Positions 45,242 through 52,803 of a stretch of DNA of 64,000 bases are shown here, piece after piece. The stretch's first letter is position 1; each line of letters starts with the position of its first letter. Below the pieces are notes generated by a model. That model searched no databases and was not told the DNA's origin. It saw nothing but the letters and a program-made list of their open reading frames with translations. Both the position numbers and the translations under genes were made by a program. Origin of the DNA: Empedobacter falsenii (GTDB lineage: Bacteria > Bacteroidota > Bacteroidia > Flavobacteriales > Weeksellaceae); the NCBI RefSeq assembly GCF_013488205.1, contig NZ_CP040908.1, positions 372,001-436,000 on the forward strand, read 5' to 3'.

Positions 45242-45290
45242 AGTTTTAGGTTATTTTAAGTAATTTATTTTTAAGGTTTCACAAAATTAT

Positions 45291-45298
45291 TAATTTTG
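45291..45298 (+). promoter_or_regulatory. -7 element for the second transcript of locus 2
   Basis: TAATTTTG is a full TAnnTTTG match 14 bases before the GT4 start at 45313. It sits in the 71-base gap divergent from the GT-C gene, so the plus-strand genes from 45313 onward can be expressed separately. Confidence 0.5.
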
Positions 45299-45312
45299 CA
45301 CAAACCTAAACT

Positions 45313-46449
45313 ATGAAAAAGAAAATATTAATACGTATTGGCTCACTTCGTCATGGAGGTGCTGAAAAAGTATTGGTAACTTTTCTCAAAAATCTTTCAC
45401 CAGAAAAATACGAAATTGATTTGTTGTTAAATCTTTATTCGGGTAAATATCTCAAAGATGTGCCGTCTTGGATTAATATCTATTATTTGAATAAAGGTGA
45501 AATGATTACGACAAATCGTCCGCAGGATATTCCGAAAAAAGCTTTTCGAGTGATTTATCAAAAGATTTTGTCATCGTTTCCAAAGTTGCTTTACAAATTT
45601 ATTTTACCGAATAAAAAATACGATATAGAGTTTGCGGCAATTCATGGAATGGCAGATGAAATCTTGAATTCTCCGATTAAATCTTCTAAAAAAATAGTTT
45701 GGATTCACAATGATTTGTCGAATATTCCTGAATATACAACAGTGCGATTGAAAAACTTTTTCAAGTTTGATCAAATTCTAGTGATTTCAGAAAAGATTAA
45801 TCAATTATTTTTAGGTTTAGCAAATTCAGATGAACAAAAACAAAAAGTGGTTCGTATTTATAATCCTATTGATGTCAATGAAATTAAAAAGTCAGCTTTA
45901 GAAGCTTGTGAGATTCAGAAAAAAAATGATCAACCAACATTTGTTTCGATTGGAACAGTTTTTCCACAAAAAGGATTTGATCGTCTACTGAGAGCGCATC
46001 GCAAATTGTTAGACGAAGGTTTTCAACATCAAGTTTGGATTGTTGGTGACGGTTACGATTTTCCGAATATTAAAAAATTGGTTGAAGAATTAAAAGTTGA
46101 AGAAACTGCACATTTGATTGGTTTCAAAGAAAATCCTTATCCATATTTTGTTCAAGCCGATTATTATATTTTATCCTCTCGTTACGAAGGTTATCCAACA
46201 GTTTTGTTTGAAGCGATGGTTTTAGAAAAGCCAATTATAGCAACAGATGTTTCGGGAGTTAGAGAAATGTTGAATGATGGTGAATTAGGTTATATTATCG
46301 ATAATGAAGAAGAAGCAATTTATGATGGGATGAAATATTTTATTCAAAATCCTGAAATTGCTCATAAATATCAACAAATCATTGAAGGAAAAACATTACC
46401 TTTTGAGTTGGGTAATGCAGTAAATTCAATTGAAAAATATTTAAACTAA
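45313..46449 (+). CDS. Family 4 glycosyltransferase
   Basis: A 378-residue GT-B enzyme: RIGSLRHGGAEKVLVTFL, VSIGTVFPQKGFDRLLRAH, VWIVGDGYDFPNIKK and LSSRYEGYPTVLFEAM with the GT4 acidic motif. It is a paralogue of the gene at 33927 (shared LNLYSG, FPKLLYK, LNSP, NPYPY). It starts the second plus-strand transcript of locus 2. Confidence 0.93.
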   Translation: MKKKILIRIGSLRHGGAEKVLVTFLKNLSPEKYEIDLLLNLYSGKYLKDVPSWINIYYLNKGEMITTNRPQDIPKKAFRVIYQKILSSFPKLLYKFILPNKKYDIEFAAIHGMADEILNSPIKSSKKIVWIHNDLSNIPEYTTVRLKNFFKFDQILVISEKINQLFLGLANSDEQKQKVVRIYNPIDVNEIKKSALEACEIQKKNDQPTFVSIGTVFPQKGFDRLLRAHRKLLDEGFQHQVWIVGDGYDFPNIKKLVEELKVEETAHLIGFKENPYPYFVQADYYILSSRYEGYPTVLFEAMVLEKPIIATDVSGVREMLNDGELGYIIDNEEEAIYDGMKYFIQNPEIAHKYQQIIEGKTLPFELGNAVNSIEKYLN

Positions 46450-46452
46450 ATT

Positions 46453-47001
46453 ATGAAAACAATTATTCAGAAAGATTTTTATCGAAACTTTGGATATTGG
46501 ACAAATTCTCCTTTCTTGAAAGGTTTTATGAGCCCAGGTTTTCGTTTTATTTATTGTTTAAGAAAAGCTCAACAATATTCTGCAAAACATCCTTTAGGTT
46601 TAGTTTATCGTTTGTTGTTGCGTCGTTATTCGATTAAATATGGTTATCAAATTTCTGCAAAAACAGAAATTGGAGCAGGGTTAAATTTAGGGCATTGGGG
46701 AACTGTCGTTGTTAATCCTAAATGTAGAATTGGGAAAAATTGTAACATTGCGCATGGCGTAACCTTAGGTCAGACAAATAGAGGAAAATCGAAAGGGTTT
46801 CCAATTTTGAAAGACGATGTATGGGTTGGTACAAATGCTGTAATTGTTGGTGGAATTACAATCGGAAATAACGTATTGATTGCGCCAAACAGTTATGTAA
46901 CGCAAGATGTGCCAGATAATTCGATTGTGAGAGGAAATCCAATGCAAATTATTTCGAACGAAAAAGCTACGGAAGGTTATATTAATAATAGAATTGAATA
47001 A
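46453..47001 (+). CDS. Serine-acetyltransferase-like hexapeptide-repeat acetyltransferase
   Basis: A 182-residue left-handed beta-helix protein: AKTEIGAGLNLGHWGTVVVNPKCRIGKNCNIAHGVTLG, then DDVWVGTNAVIVGGITIGNNVLIAPNSYV. The HGVTLG histidine is the catalytic one of CysE-like enzymes. The N-terminal helical part of true CysE is short here, and glycosyltransferase neighbours favour sugar O-acetylation (WcaB-like) over cysteine synthesis. Confidence 0.85.
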   Translation: MKTIIQKDFYRNFGYWTNSPFLKGFMSPGFRFIYCLRKAQQYSAKHPLGLVYRLLLRRYSIKYGYQISAKTEIGAGLNLGHWGTVVVNPKCRIGKNCNIAHGVTLGQTNRGKSKGFPILKDDVWVGTNAVIVGGITIGNNVLIAPNSYVTQDVPDNSIVRGNPMQIISNEKATEGYINNRIE

Positions 47002-47007
47002 AATTTT

Positions 47008-48072
47008 TTGAAAACAATACTTTTCATATTGCCAGCTCTTAATCAAGGTGGTGCGGAGCGAGTAATTACAACGCTTTGTAATGAATTGGATCGAAAGAAA
47101 TTCTGTCCAAAATTGGTGCTGTTCAAAAAAGAAGGTTATTATTTAAATCATTTGAAAGATGATGTTGAAATTATTGAATTAAACGTTTCTCGTATTCGTT
47201 ATTCGATTTTCAAAATTATTCCGTTGATTAAAAAGTTGAAACCAGAAATTGTTTTTACAGGTTGGGGAGAAATTTCCGCTTTTTTATCACCAATCATTTC
47301 TTTGTTTCCTAAAACGAAGTTTATCACAAGAGAAACAAATGTGGTTTCTGAACATGTAAAACGAAAAGAGATTCTATTCTTTTATCGATTTTATAACAAT
47401 TTTCATCAAATTATTGCGCAAAGCGATGATATGAAAAATGATTTGATTGAGAATTTTAGAATTTCGGAAAATAAAATTATAAAAATTAATAATCCAGTTG
47501 ATTTTGATTTGATTAATCGATTAAAAATAGAAAGTATTACTATCGATTTTGACACGAGCTATAAAAAAATTGTGGCAATAGGAAATCTTTCTCCACGAAA
47601 AGGTTTTGATCTTTTATTGAATGTGATGAATGAATTGAAAGGAGAAAATATACATTTAACGATTCTTGGAGATGGAGCTTTTAAAGAAGAATTAACTCAA
47701 CAAAAAGATGAATTAGGTTTAAATAATGTAACATTTAAAGGAAAAGTTTCAAATCCATTTATTTACCTAAAAAATGCAGATTTGTTTGTACTTTCTTCTC
47801 GTTACGAAGGTTTTCCGAATGTTTTGCTGGAAGCTGGAGCTTGTGGAACTTATAGTTTGGCAAATAATTGTCCAGGAGGAATCAATGAAATTGTACAAAA
47901 AGGAATTAATGCAGAAATTTTTCCAATTTCAGATTCAAAAGGTTTTGCAGAAAAAATAAAAGAGGCTTTGCAAGAAAATCATTTAGAAGAACAAATAATT
48001 TCGAGTATTTATTCTCGATTTAGTAAAGAAAAAATAATTCAACAATACGAATCAATTTTTGATAAAATATAA
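47008..48072 (+). CDS. Family 4 glycosyltransferase (TTG start)
   Basis: A 354-residue GT-B enzyme: ILFILPALNQGGAERVITTL, IVAIGNLSPRKGFDLLLNV, LTILGDGAFKEEL and LSSRYEGFPNVLLEAGACG. The start codon is TTG at 47008, six bases after the previous stop; the encoded N-terminus is exactly the usual first beta strand, and no ATG is available. The next GT2 start overlaps its stop by one base. Confidence 0.92.
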   Translation: MKTILFILPALNQGGAERVITTLCNELDRKKFCPKLVLFKKEGYYLNHLKDDVEIIELNVSRIRYSIFKIIPLIKKLKPEIVFTGWGEISAFLSPIISLFPKTKFITRETNVVSEHVKRKEILFFYRFYNNFHQIIAQSDDMKNDLIENFRISENKIIKINNPVDFDLINRLKIESITIDFDTSYKKIVAIGNLSPRKGFDLLLNVMNELKGENIHLTILGDGAFKEELTQQKDELGLNNVTFKGKVSNPFIYLKNADLFVLSSRYEGFPNVLLEAGACGTYSLANNCPGGINEIVQKGINAEIFPISDSKGFAEKIKEALQENHLEEQIISSIYSRFSKEKIIQQYESIFDKI

Positions 48073-49061
48073 TGTCAATTCAGTCTAAAATATCAGTCAT
48101 TGTGCCAGTTTATAACACCGAAAAATATCTTTCGAAATGTTTAAATTCGATATTGAATCAAACGTTGAAAGAAATTGAAGTGATTGTTGTAAATGATGGT
48201 TCTAAGGATGATTCTCAAGAAATTATTGATGAATTTGTTTCTAAAGATTCGCGCATAATTTCTATTCAGAAAGAAAATGGAGGATTAAGTGATGCGAGAA
48301 ATGCTGGTATTGATAAAGCAAAAGGAGAATTTATTGCTTTTATTGATTCTGATGATTATATTGATTTAACGATGTTGGAGAAAATGTATGAATTGGCGAA
48401 AAGAGATGAATCTGAAATTGTTTTGTGTGATTTGGTAAAAGTTGATGAAAATGGTAAAGAATTTCGTGATTTACCGCAATCGCCTCAATTGCCAGAAAAA
48501 ATGATTTTAGCAGAAGATTTTACCATTTTTGGTGAAATGAGTTGCTTTGCTTGTAATAAAATCTTCAAAAAATCGTTGTTTGAGAATCATCAATTTAGAA
48601 AAGGAATTCATTTTGAGGATATAGAATTGATTCCGAAATTGGTTTTAGATTCTAGTATTATCTCTAAAATAAATGAACCTTTTTATAAGTATTTCGAACG
48701 ACAAGATTCTATTACAAAAACACATACGGAGAAAGGTTTGGATATGTTTGTTGCTGTAAATGAGGTGACAAATTATTTTTATCAGAGTAAATACAATACA
48801 TTTGCAACTGAGTTAAAGCGTTTTCAAATTATACAAGGTTATTATTCGTATTTAGCTTATTTGGCTTATGTGAAAGATAAAAAATTGAAGCGTAAAATGT
48901 TAAATGTTTTGAATGACTTTTTAAAGGCAAATAACTTAACAAAAAAAGAACTTAAAAACTACAAGCGTTTTGATAAAAACTATTTAAATTCATTACCATT
49001 GAAAAAAAGATTTTTTTACCATTTAGCCATGATTTATCCTCAACTATTACTTAAATTTTAA
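48072..49061 (+). CDS. Family 2 glycosyltransferase
   Basis: A 329-residue GT2 enzyme: KISVIVPVYNTEKYLSKCL, VIVVNDGSKDDS, NGGLSDARNAGI and the metal site AFIDSDDYID, with the HFEDIELIPKL acid region. It is of the same subgroup as the gene at 10146. It is followed after six bases by the EpsG-like polymerase. Confidence 0.92.
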   Translation: MSIQSKISVIVPVYNTEKYLSKCLNSILNQTLKEIEVIVVNDGSKDDSQEIIDEFVSKDSRIISIQKENGGLSDARNAGIDKAKGEFIAFIDSDDYIDLTMLEKMYELAKRDESEIVLCDLVKVDENGKEFRDLPQSPQLPEKMILAEDFTIFGEMSCFACNKIFKKSLFENHQFRKGIHFEDIELIPKLVLDSSIISKINEPFYKYFERQDSITKTHTEKGLDMFVAVNEVTNYFYQSKYNTFATELKRFQIIQGYYSYLAYLAYVKDKKLKRKMLNVLNDFLKANNLTKKELKNYKRFDKNYLNSLPLKKRFFYHLAMIYPQLLLKF

Positions 49062-49067
49062 TCGGTA

Positions 49068-50186
49068 GTGAGTTTTATTTATTTATTCATATTTGCATTT
49101 CTACTTGTTGCATCTTTTTTAGAGTTTTCTAATAAAAAGGTTAGTAAACAATCATATGTATTAATTGTTGTGATAATGTGTTTAACTGCTGGATTGGGAT
49201 ATGCATTGAGTCCTGATTGGGTAGCATATTTTGATACTTTTAATGCATTGGCTTATGTAAATTGGTCAGAGTTTGGTCGTTTTGCCTATATGGCAGGTAT
49301 GGAGAAAGGATATTTAGGCCTGAATAAAATACTTGTTGATTATGGTTTTGATTTTGGGATGCTTACTTTAATAGTTGCAACAACTTCTCTTATTCTAAAG
49401 ACAACAACTTTCTATAAATACGGAGGATTTCCTTTTTTAGTATTATTTATTTATGCGATGCCGAATTTTATGTTCGAAGAGCATGTACATATTAGGCAAG
49501 GATTAGCAAATGCAATTGCACTTTATTCTATACGTTATGTAATCGATCGTAACCTAATAAAGTTTTTGATTTGTATTACAATTGGATTTCAATTTCATGA
49601 ATCTATAATTGTTTTTTTACTTGCTTATTGGATTGCCCCAATGAAGTTTGATGAAAAATTTATAGGCTGGTTAGTTGTGTTTTCAATTATAGGGTTTTAT
49701 ACAGGTTTAAATTCAATTATAGAAATCATTATGGATTTTATGCCAATTGGTCAAGATAAATTTGAGAGTTATCAAAGTCAGTTATATGATCAAGGTAATG
49801 GTGTAGCAGTAGGTGATTTCGTGAAGATTATTTCAATTCTTTCAATTATTATTTATAATAAATATGCTGTAGAAGATAAATTATATTGTTATTTCCGTAA
49901 TCTTTTTGTTTTTGGAGTTTTATTATACTTTTTTTTAGGAAAAGGAATTTTTGGTGTTAGATTACCTGGATTTTATTTAGTTTTCTTAGGGCTTGCAGTT
50001 GGTAGATTAGTATATGTATTTGATGGGGATAAATTTAAAAGAAATTTTATTTATTTGAGTTTTGTGTCTTATACTGTATTATTGATTTTTTGGTTTCAAA
50101 TAAAGCAAGCACATAAATCAAATTTCTCAAATTATAGAACAGTTTTTAATAAAGAAGCGGTTTACGGGCTATGGAAATGGAATTAA
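49068..50186 (+). CDS. EpsG-family polysaccharide polymerase (Wzy-like)
   Basis: A 372-residue membrane protein with about ten helices. The EpsG layout is seen: an N-terminal helix, a SPDWVAYFDTFN loop, then FVLFIYAMPNFMFEEHVHIRQGLANAIALYSIRY, where the arginine near the fifth helix is typical of the family, followed by GFQFHESIIVFLLAYW. It would polymerise repeat units in the periplasm. GTG start at 49068, directly after the GT2 gene. It is the only polymerase candidate seen in the window. Confidence 0.85.
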   Translation: MSFIYLFIFAFLLVASFLEFSNKKVSKQSYVLIVVIMCLTAGLGYALSPDWVAYFDTFNALAYVNWSEFGRFAYMAGMEKGYLGLNKILVDYGFDFGMLTLIVATTSLILKTTTFYKYGGFPFLVLFIYAMPNFMFEEHVHIRQGLANAIALYSIRYVIDRNLIKFLICITIGFQFHESIIVFLLAYWIAPMKFDEKFIGWLVVFSIIGFYTGLNSIIEIIMDFMPIGQDKFESYQSQLYDQGNGVAVGDFVKIISILSIIIYNKYAVEDKLYCYFRNLFVFGVLLYFFLGKGIFGVRLPGFYLVFLGLAVGRLVYVFDGDKFKRNFIYLSFVSYTVLLIFWFQIKQAHKSNFSNYRTVFNKEAVYGLWKWN

Positions 50187-50923
50187 TATCTATAATAACG
50201 CCTTGTTATAATTCAGAAAAGTATATTTCAGAAACATATGATTCAATAAAATCTCAAAATTATAAGAACTGGGAGTGGATTATTGTAGATGATTGTTCAT
50301 CAGATAAATCTGTCGAAATAATTCAATCATTTAATGATGAACGAATAAAATTAGTTATTCAATCTAAAAACCAAGGTGCTGCCTATGCTAGAAATTTAGC
50401 ATTAAATAAAGCACAAGGTAGATTTATAACATTTCTCGATAGTGACGATTTATGGCTTCCTAATTTTTTAGAAACTACAATTAATTATTTAATAGAGAAT
50501 AATGAAGAGTTAGTTTATTCAAGTTATAAACGGGTTGATGAAAATTTAAAACCATTGTTAGCAGATTTTATTGCTGTAGACAAAGTAGATCGAAATCGAA
50601 TTTTATATAATTGTCCTATTCCGATGTTAACATCTGTATATGATTCAAAACGAATTGGAAAAATACCGGTTCCAGATGTAGAACTTCGGGAAGATCATGC
50701 AATGTGGATAGATTTGTTAGGTAAAATAAAATATGCAAGAGCAATCAATGAATCTTTAGCTATTTATAGAATTAGAAACAACTCAGTTTCTCGAAATAAA
50801 TTACGAATTGTAAAAAAACAATATAATGTTTATAGATATTATTTAAAAATGAATTTTTTTAAATCGTCTTATTACACTTTTTTTTGGGCAATTAATGGAA
50901 TAAAAAAATATGGAAAATTTTAA
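50171..50923 (+). CDS. Family 2 glycosyltransferase
   Basis: A 250-residue GT2 enzyme: ISIITPCYNSEKYISETY, WIIVDDCSSDKSVEII, NQGAAYARNLAL and the metal site FLDSDDLW. This compact WcaA-like form is common in O-antigen clusters. Its start overlaps the polymerase gene by 16 bases and its end overlaps the WecA-like gene by 14 bases. The alternative ATG at 50177 would shorten it by two residues. Confidence 0.92.
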   Translation: MEMELISIITPCYNSEKYISETYDSIKSQNYKNWEWIIVDDCSSDKSVEIIQSFNDERIKLVIQSKNQGAAYARNLALNKAQGRFITFLDSDDLWLPNFLETTINYLIENNEELVYSSYKRVDENLKPLLADFIAVDKVDRNRILYNCPIPMLTSVYDSKRIGKIPVPDVELREDHAMWIDLLGKIKYARAINESLAIYRIRNNSVSRNKLRIVKKQYNVYRYYLKMNFFKSSYYTFFWAINGIKKYGKF

Positions 50924-52013
50924 ATTATTAGAGTATTTATATACATTAAATATCTCTCCCTTATATGTCAATATATTTGGAGCATTTTTTTCTGCTTTAT
51001 TTATTACATTAATATCCATTCCGAAAATTATACGAATATCATATAAAAAACAATTGATGGATGTGCCTGGAGAGAGAAGTTCTCATGAAAATAAAGTACC
51101 AACTTTAGGAGGTGTGGCTTTGTTTTTTGGAATTGTTGTGTCTACTTCAATATTTGCAACCGAATTAGGTGTTAACTATTCTTTCTTTTTATCCGCAATT
51201 ACAATATTATTTTTTATTGGATTAATGGATGATTTGTTAGTTGTAGCTCCTGATAAAAAATTATATGGTCAGATTATAAGTACAATATTAATTATTTTTG
51301 GTTCTGGTATAATGATTAAGTCATTTTCAGGGTTATTTGAGATCTATGAAATTCCTTACTTTATTGGAGTTATTTTAACCATTTTTGTATTTATAGTACT
51401 AATAAATGCGTTTAATTTAATTGACGGAATTGATGGTTTAGCTTCAGGAATTGGTATAGTAATTAGTTTGTGTTTTGTTTATATATTCTACAGAATATTT
51501 GATTACGGGATAGGAATATTAGCTGTTAGTACATTAGCTGTTTTACTAGGTTTTGGAAGGTATAATTTGTCTAAAAAGTTTAAAATATTCATGGGAGATA
51601 CCGGTTCTATGGTTATAGGATTTATTTTAACCTTTATGGCAATTCGTTTTTTATACATTAGTGAAACGTCAAGTTTAGGATTAAAAACTGGTCCTGTTTT
51701 ACTTCTTTTTATTTTTGTAATTCCAATAGTAGATACATTATCTGTTTTTACAATTCGAATTCTTAGAAAAAGAAGTCCTTTTTCGGCTGACAAAAACCAT
51801 CTTCATCACCAGTTTTTAAAATTAGGGTTAACTCATATTCAAACTTCAATAATATTAGTACTTATTAACATTTTTTTTATATTCATTGGGTATTATTTTA
51901 GAAATATTGAAATTAATAAACTATTTTTGATCTTTATTGTTTTATCAATTAGTTTTGTTGTCTCTTTACGATATGCTGTAATATTAAAAAAGAATAAAAA
52001 AATATCATTATAA
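50910..52013 (+). CDS. WecA/TagO-like polyprenyl-phosphate HexNAc-1-phosphate transferase
   Basis: A 367-residue integral membrane enzyme of the MraY/WecA superfamily. Visible motifs are DVPGERSSHENKVPTLGG, GLMDDLLVVAPDKKLYGQ with the DD pair, NAFNLIDGIDGLASGIG, FMGDTGSMVIGF and HLHHQFLKLG. About ten helices. It starts glycan synthesis on undecaprenyl phosphate with GlcNAc- or GalNAc-1-phosphate. A second initiator of another type is at 55293, so the locus has two. Confidence 0.93.
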   Translation: MENFKLLEYLYTLNISPLYVNIFGAFFSALFITLISIPKIIRISYKKQLMDVPGERSSHENKVPTLGGVALFFGIVVSTSIFATELGVNYSFFLSAITILFFIGLMDDLLVVAPDKKLYGQIISTILIIFGSGIMIKSFSGLFEIYEIPYFIGVILTIFVFIVLINAFNLIDGIDGLASGIGIVISLCFVYIFYRIFDYGIGILAVSTLAVLLGFGRYNLSKKFKIFMGDTGSMVIGFILTFMAIRFLYISETSSLGLKTGPVLLLFIFVIPIVDTLSVFTIRILRKRSPFSADKNHLHHQFLKLGLTHIQTSIILVLINIFFIFIGYYFRNIEINKLFLIFIVLSISFVVSLRYAVILKKNKKISL

Positions 52014-52015
52014 AA

Positions 52016-52801
52016 ATGCTTAACTTAAAATCAACTTTAACCAAAACTTTTATTTTGTTGATAATCATGAATTTGTTTTCATGTATATCTTTAAAAGATG
52101 TTCAACTAATTCAGCCAGATCCTAATTTAAAATTAGATGCAAATGGTAAGATTTCTTTTGAAAAACCTGAATATCATATTCAAAAAAATGATCAAATTTT
52201 AATTAATATTTCGTCTGCTGCAGGAGCTTCTATGGGAATTCTTAGTGATTTTATTACTTCAGGTAATAATACTCAAGGAGGAAATGGAGTGTATGTAAGA
52301 CAAGACGGAGCAATTGAGTTACCTCGTATTGGGAAAATAAAATTAGAAGGTCTTACTATTGAACAAGCTCGAAAGAAAATTCAAGATGAGTTCTATAAAA
52401 TCTACGATGAAAAGGGAACTTTTATCGATGTTAATTTAGCGGGAATAGAATATACTATTGTAGGAGAAGCAAGTCAAGGAGTTTTTAGAGCGCCTAAAAA
52501 GAATATAACGTTACTAGATGCTTTTGCCCAATCAGGAACGAATAATATCTATGCTGATTTAAAAAATGTACGAATTATTAGAACAGATTTAGATGGGACA
52601 AAGCAGGTATATGTCGATTTAACAAAAGAATCTATTATGAATTCTGAGTATTATTGGATTCAGAATAATGATATTATTGTTGTTAATCCTCGTAAAGAAA
52701 AAGTATGGGGTGTAGGACTAAATCCTCTTACTGTTGTTACTACTGTAATGGGAGCAATTGCAACAATTTTAGGAGTTTATTTATTCTTTGATAAAATATA
52801 A
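52016..52801 (+). CDS. Wza-like outer-membrane polysaccharide export lipoprotein
   Basis: A 261-residue lipoprotein with a signal peptide ending at C23 (LFSC). The polysaccharide-export domain starts near 54 (YHIQKNDQILINISS), with QDGAIELPRIGKIKLEGLTIEQA, and is followed by an SLBB-type repeat (YTIVGEASQGVFRAPKK). A C-terminal hydrophobic helix (about 232-258) gives the outer-membrane pore region of the Wza type. It is followed two bases later by the Wzc-like kinase, as usual. Confidence 0.93.
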   Translation: MLNLKSTLTKTFILLIIMNLFSCISLKDVQLIQPDPNLKLDANGKISFEKPEYHIQKNDQILINISSAAGASMGILSDFITSGNNTQGGNGVYVRQDGAIELPRIGKIKLEGLTIEQARKKIQDEFYKIYDEKGTFIDVNLAGIEYTIVGEASQGVFRAPKKNITLLDAFAQSGTNNIYADLKNVRIIRTDLDGTKQVYVDLTKESIMNSEYYWIQNNDIIVVNPRKEKVWGVGLNPLTVVTTVMGAIATILGVYLFFDKI

Positions 52802-52803
52802 TA

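Noticed and set aside
46453-47001. Cysteine-biosynthesis serine acetyltransferase (CysE) as the sole reading
   Set aside because: The N-terminal helical domain is short and the gene sits between glycosyltransferases, so a sugar acetyltransferase is more probable; CysE activity is not excluded.
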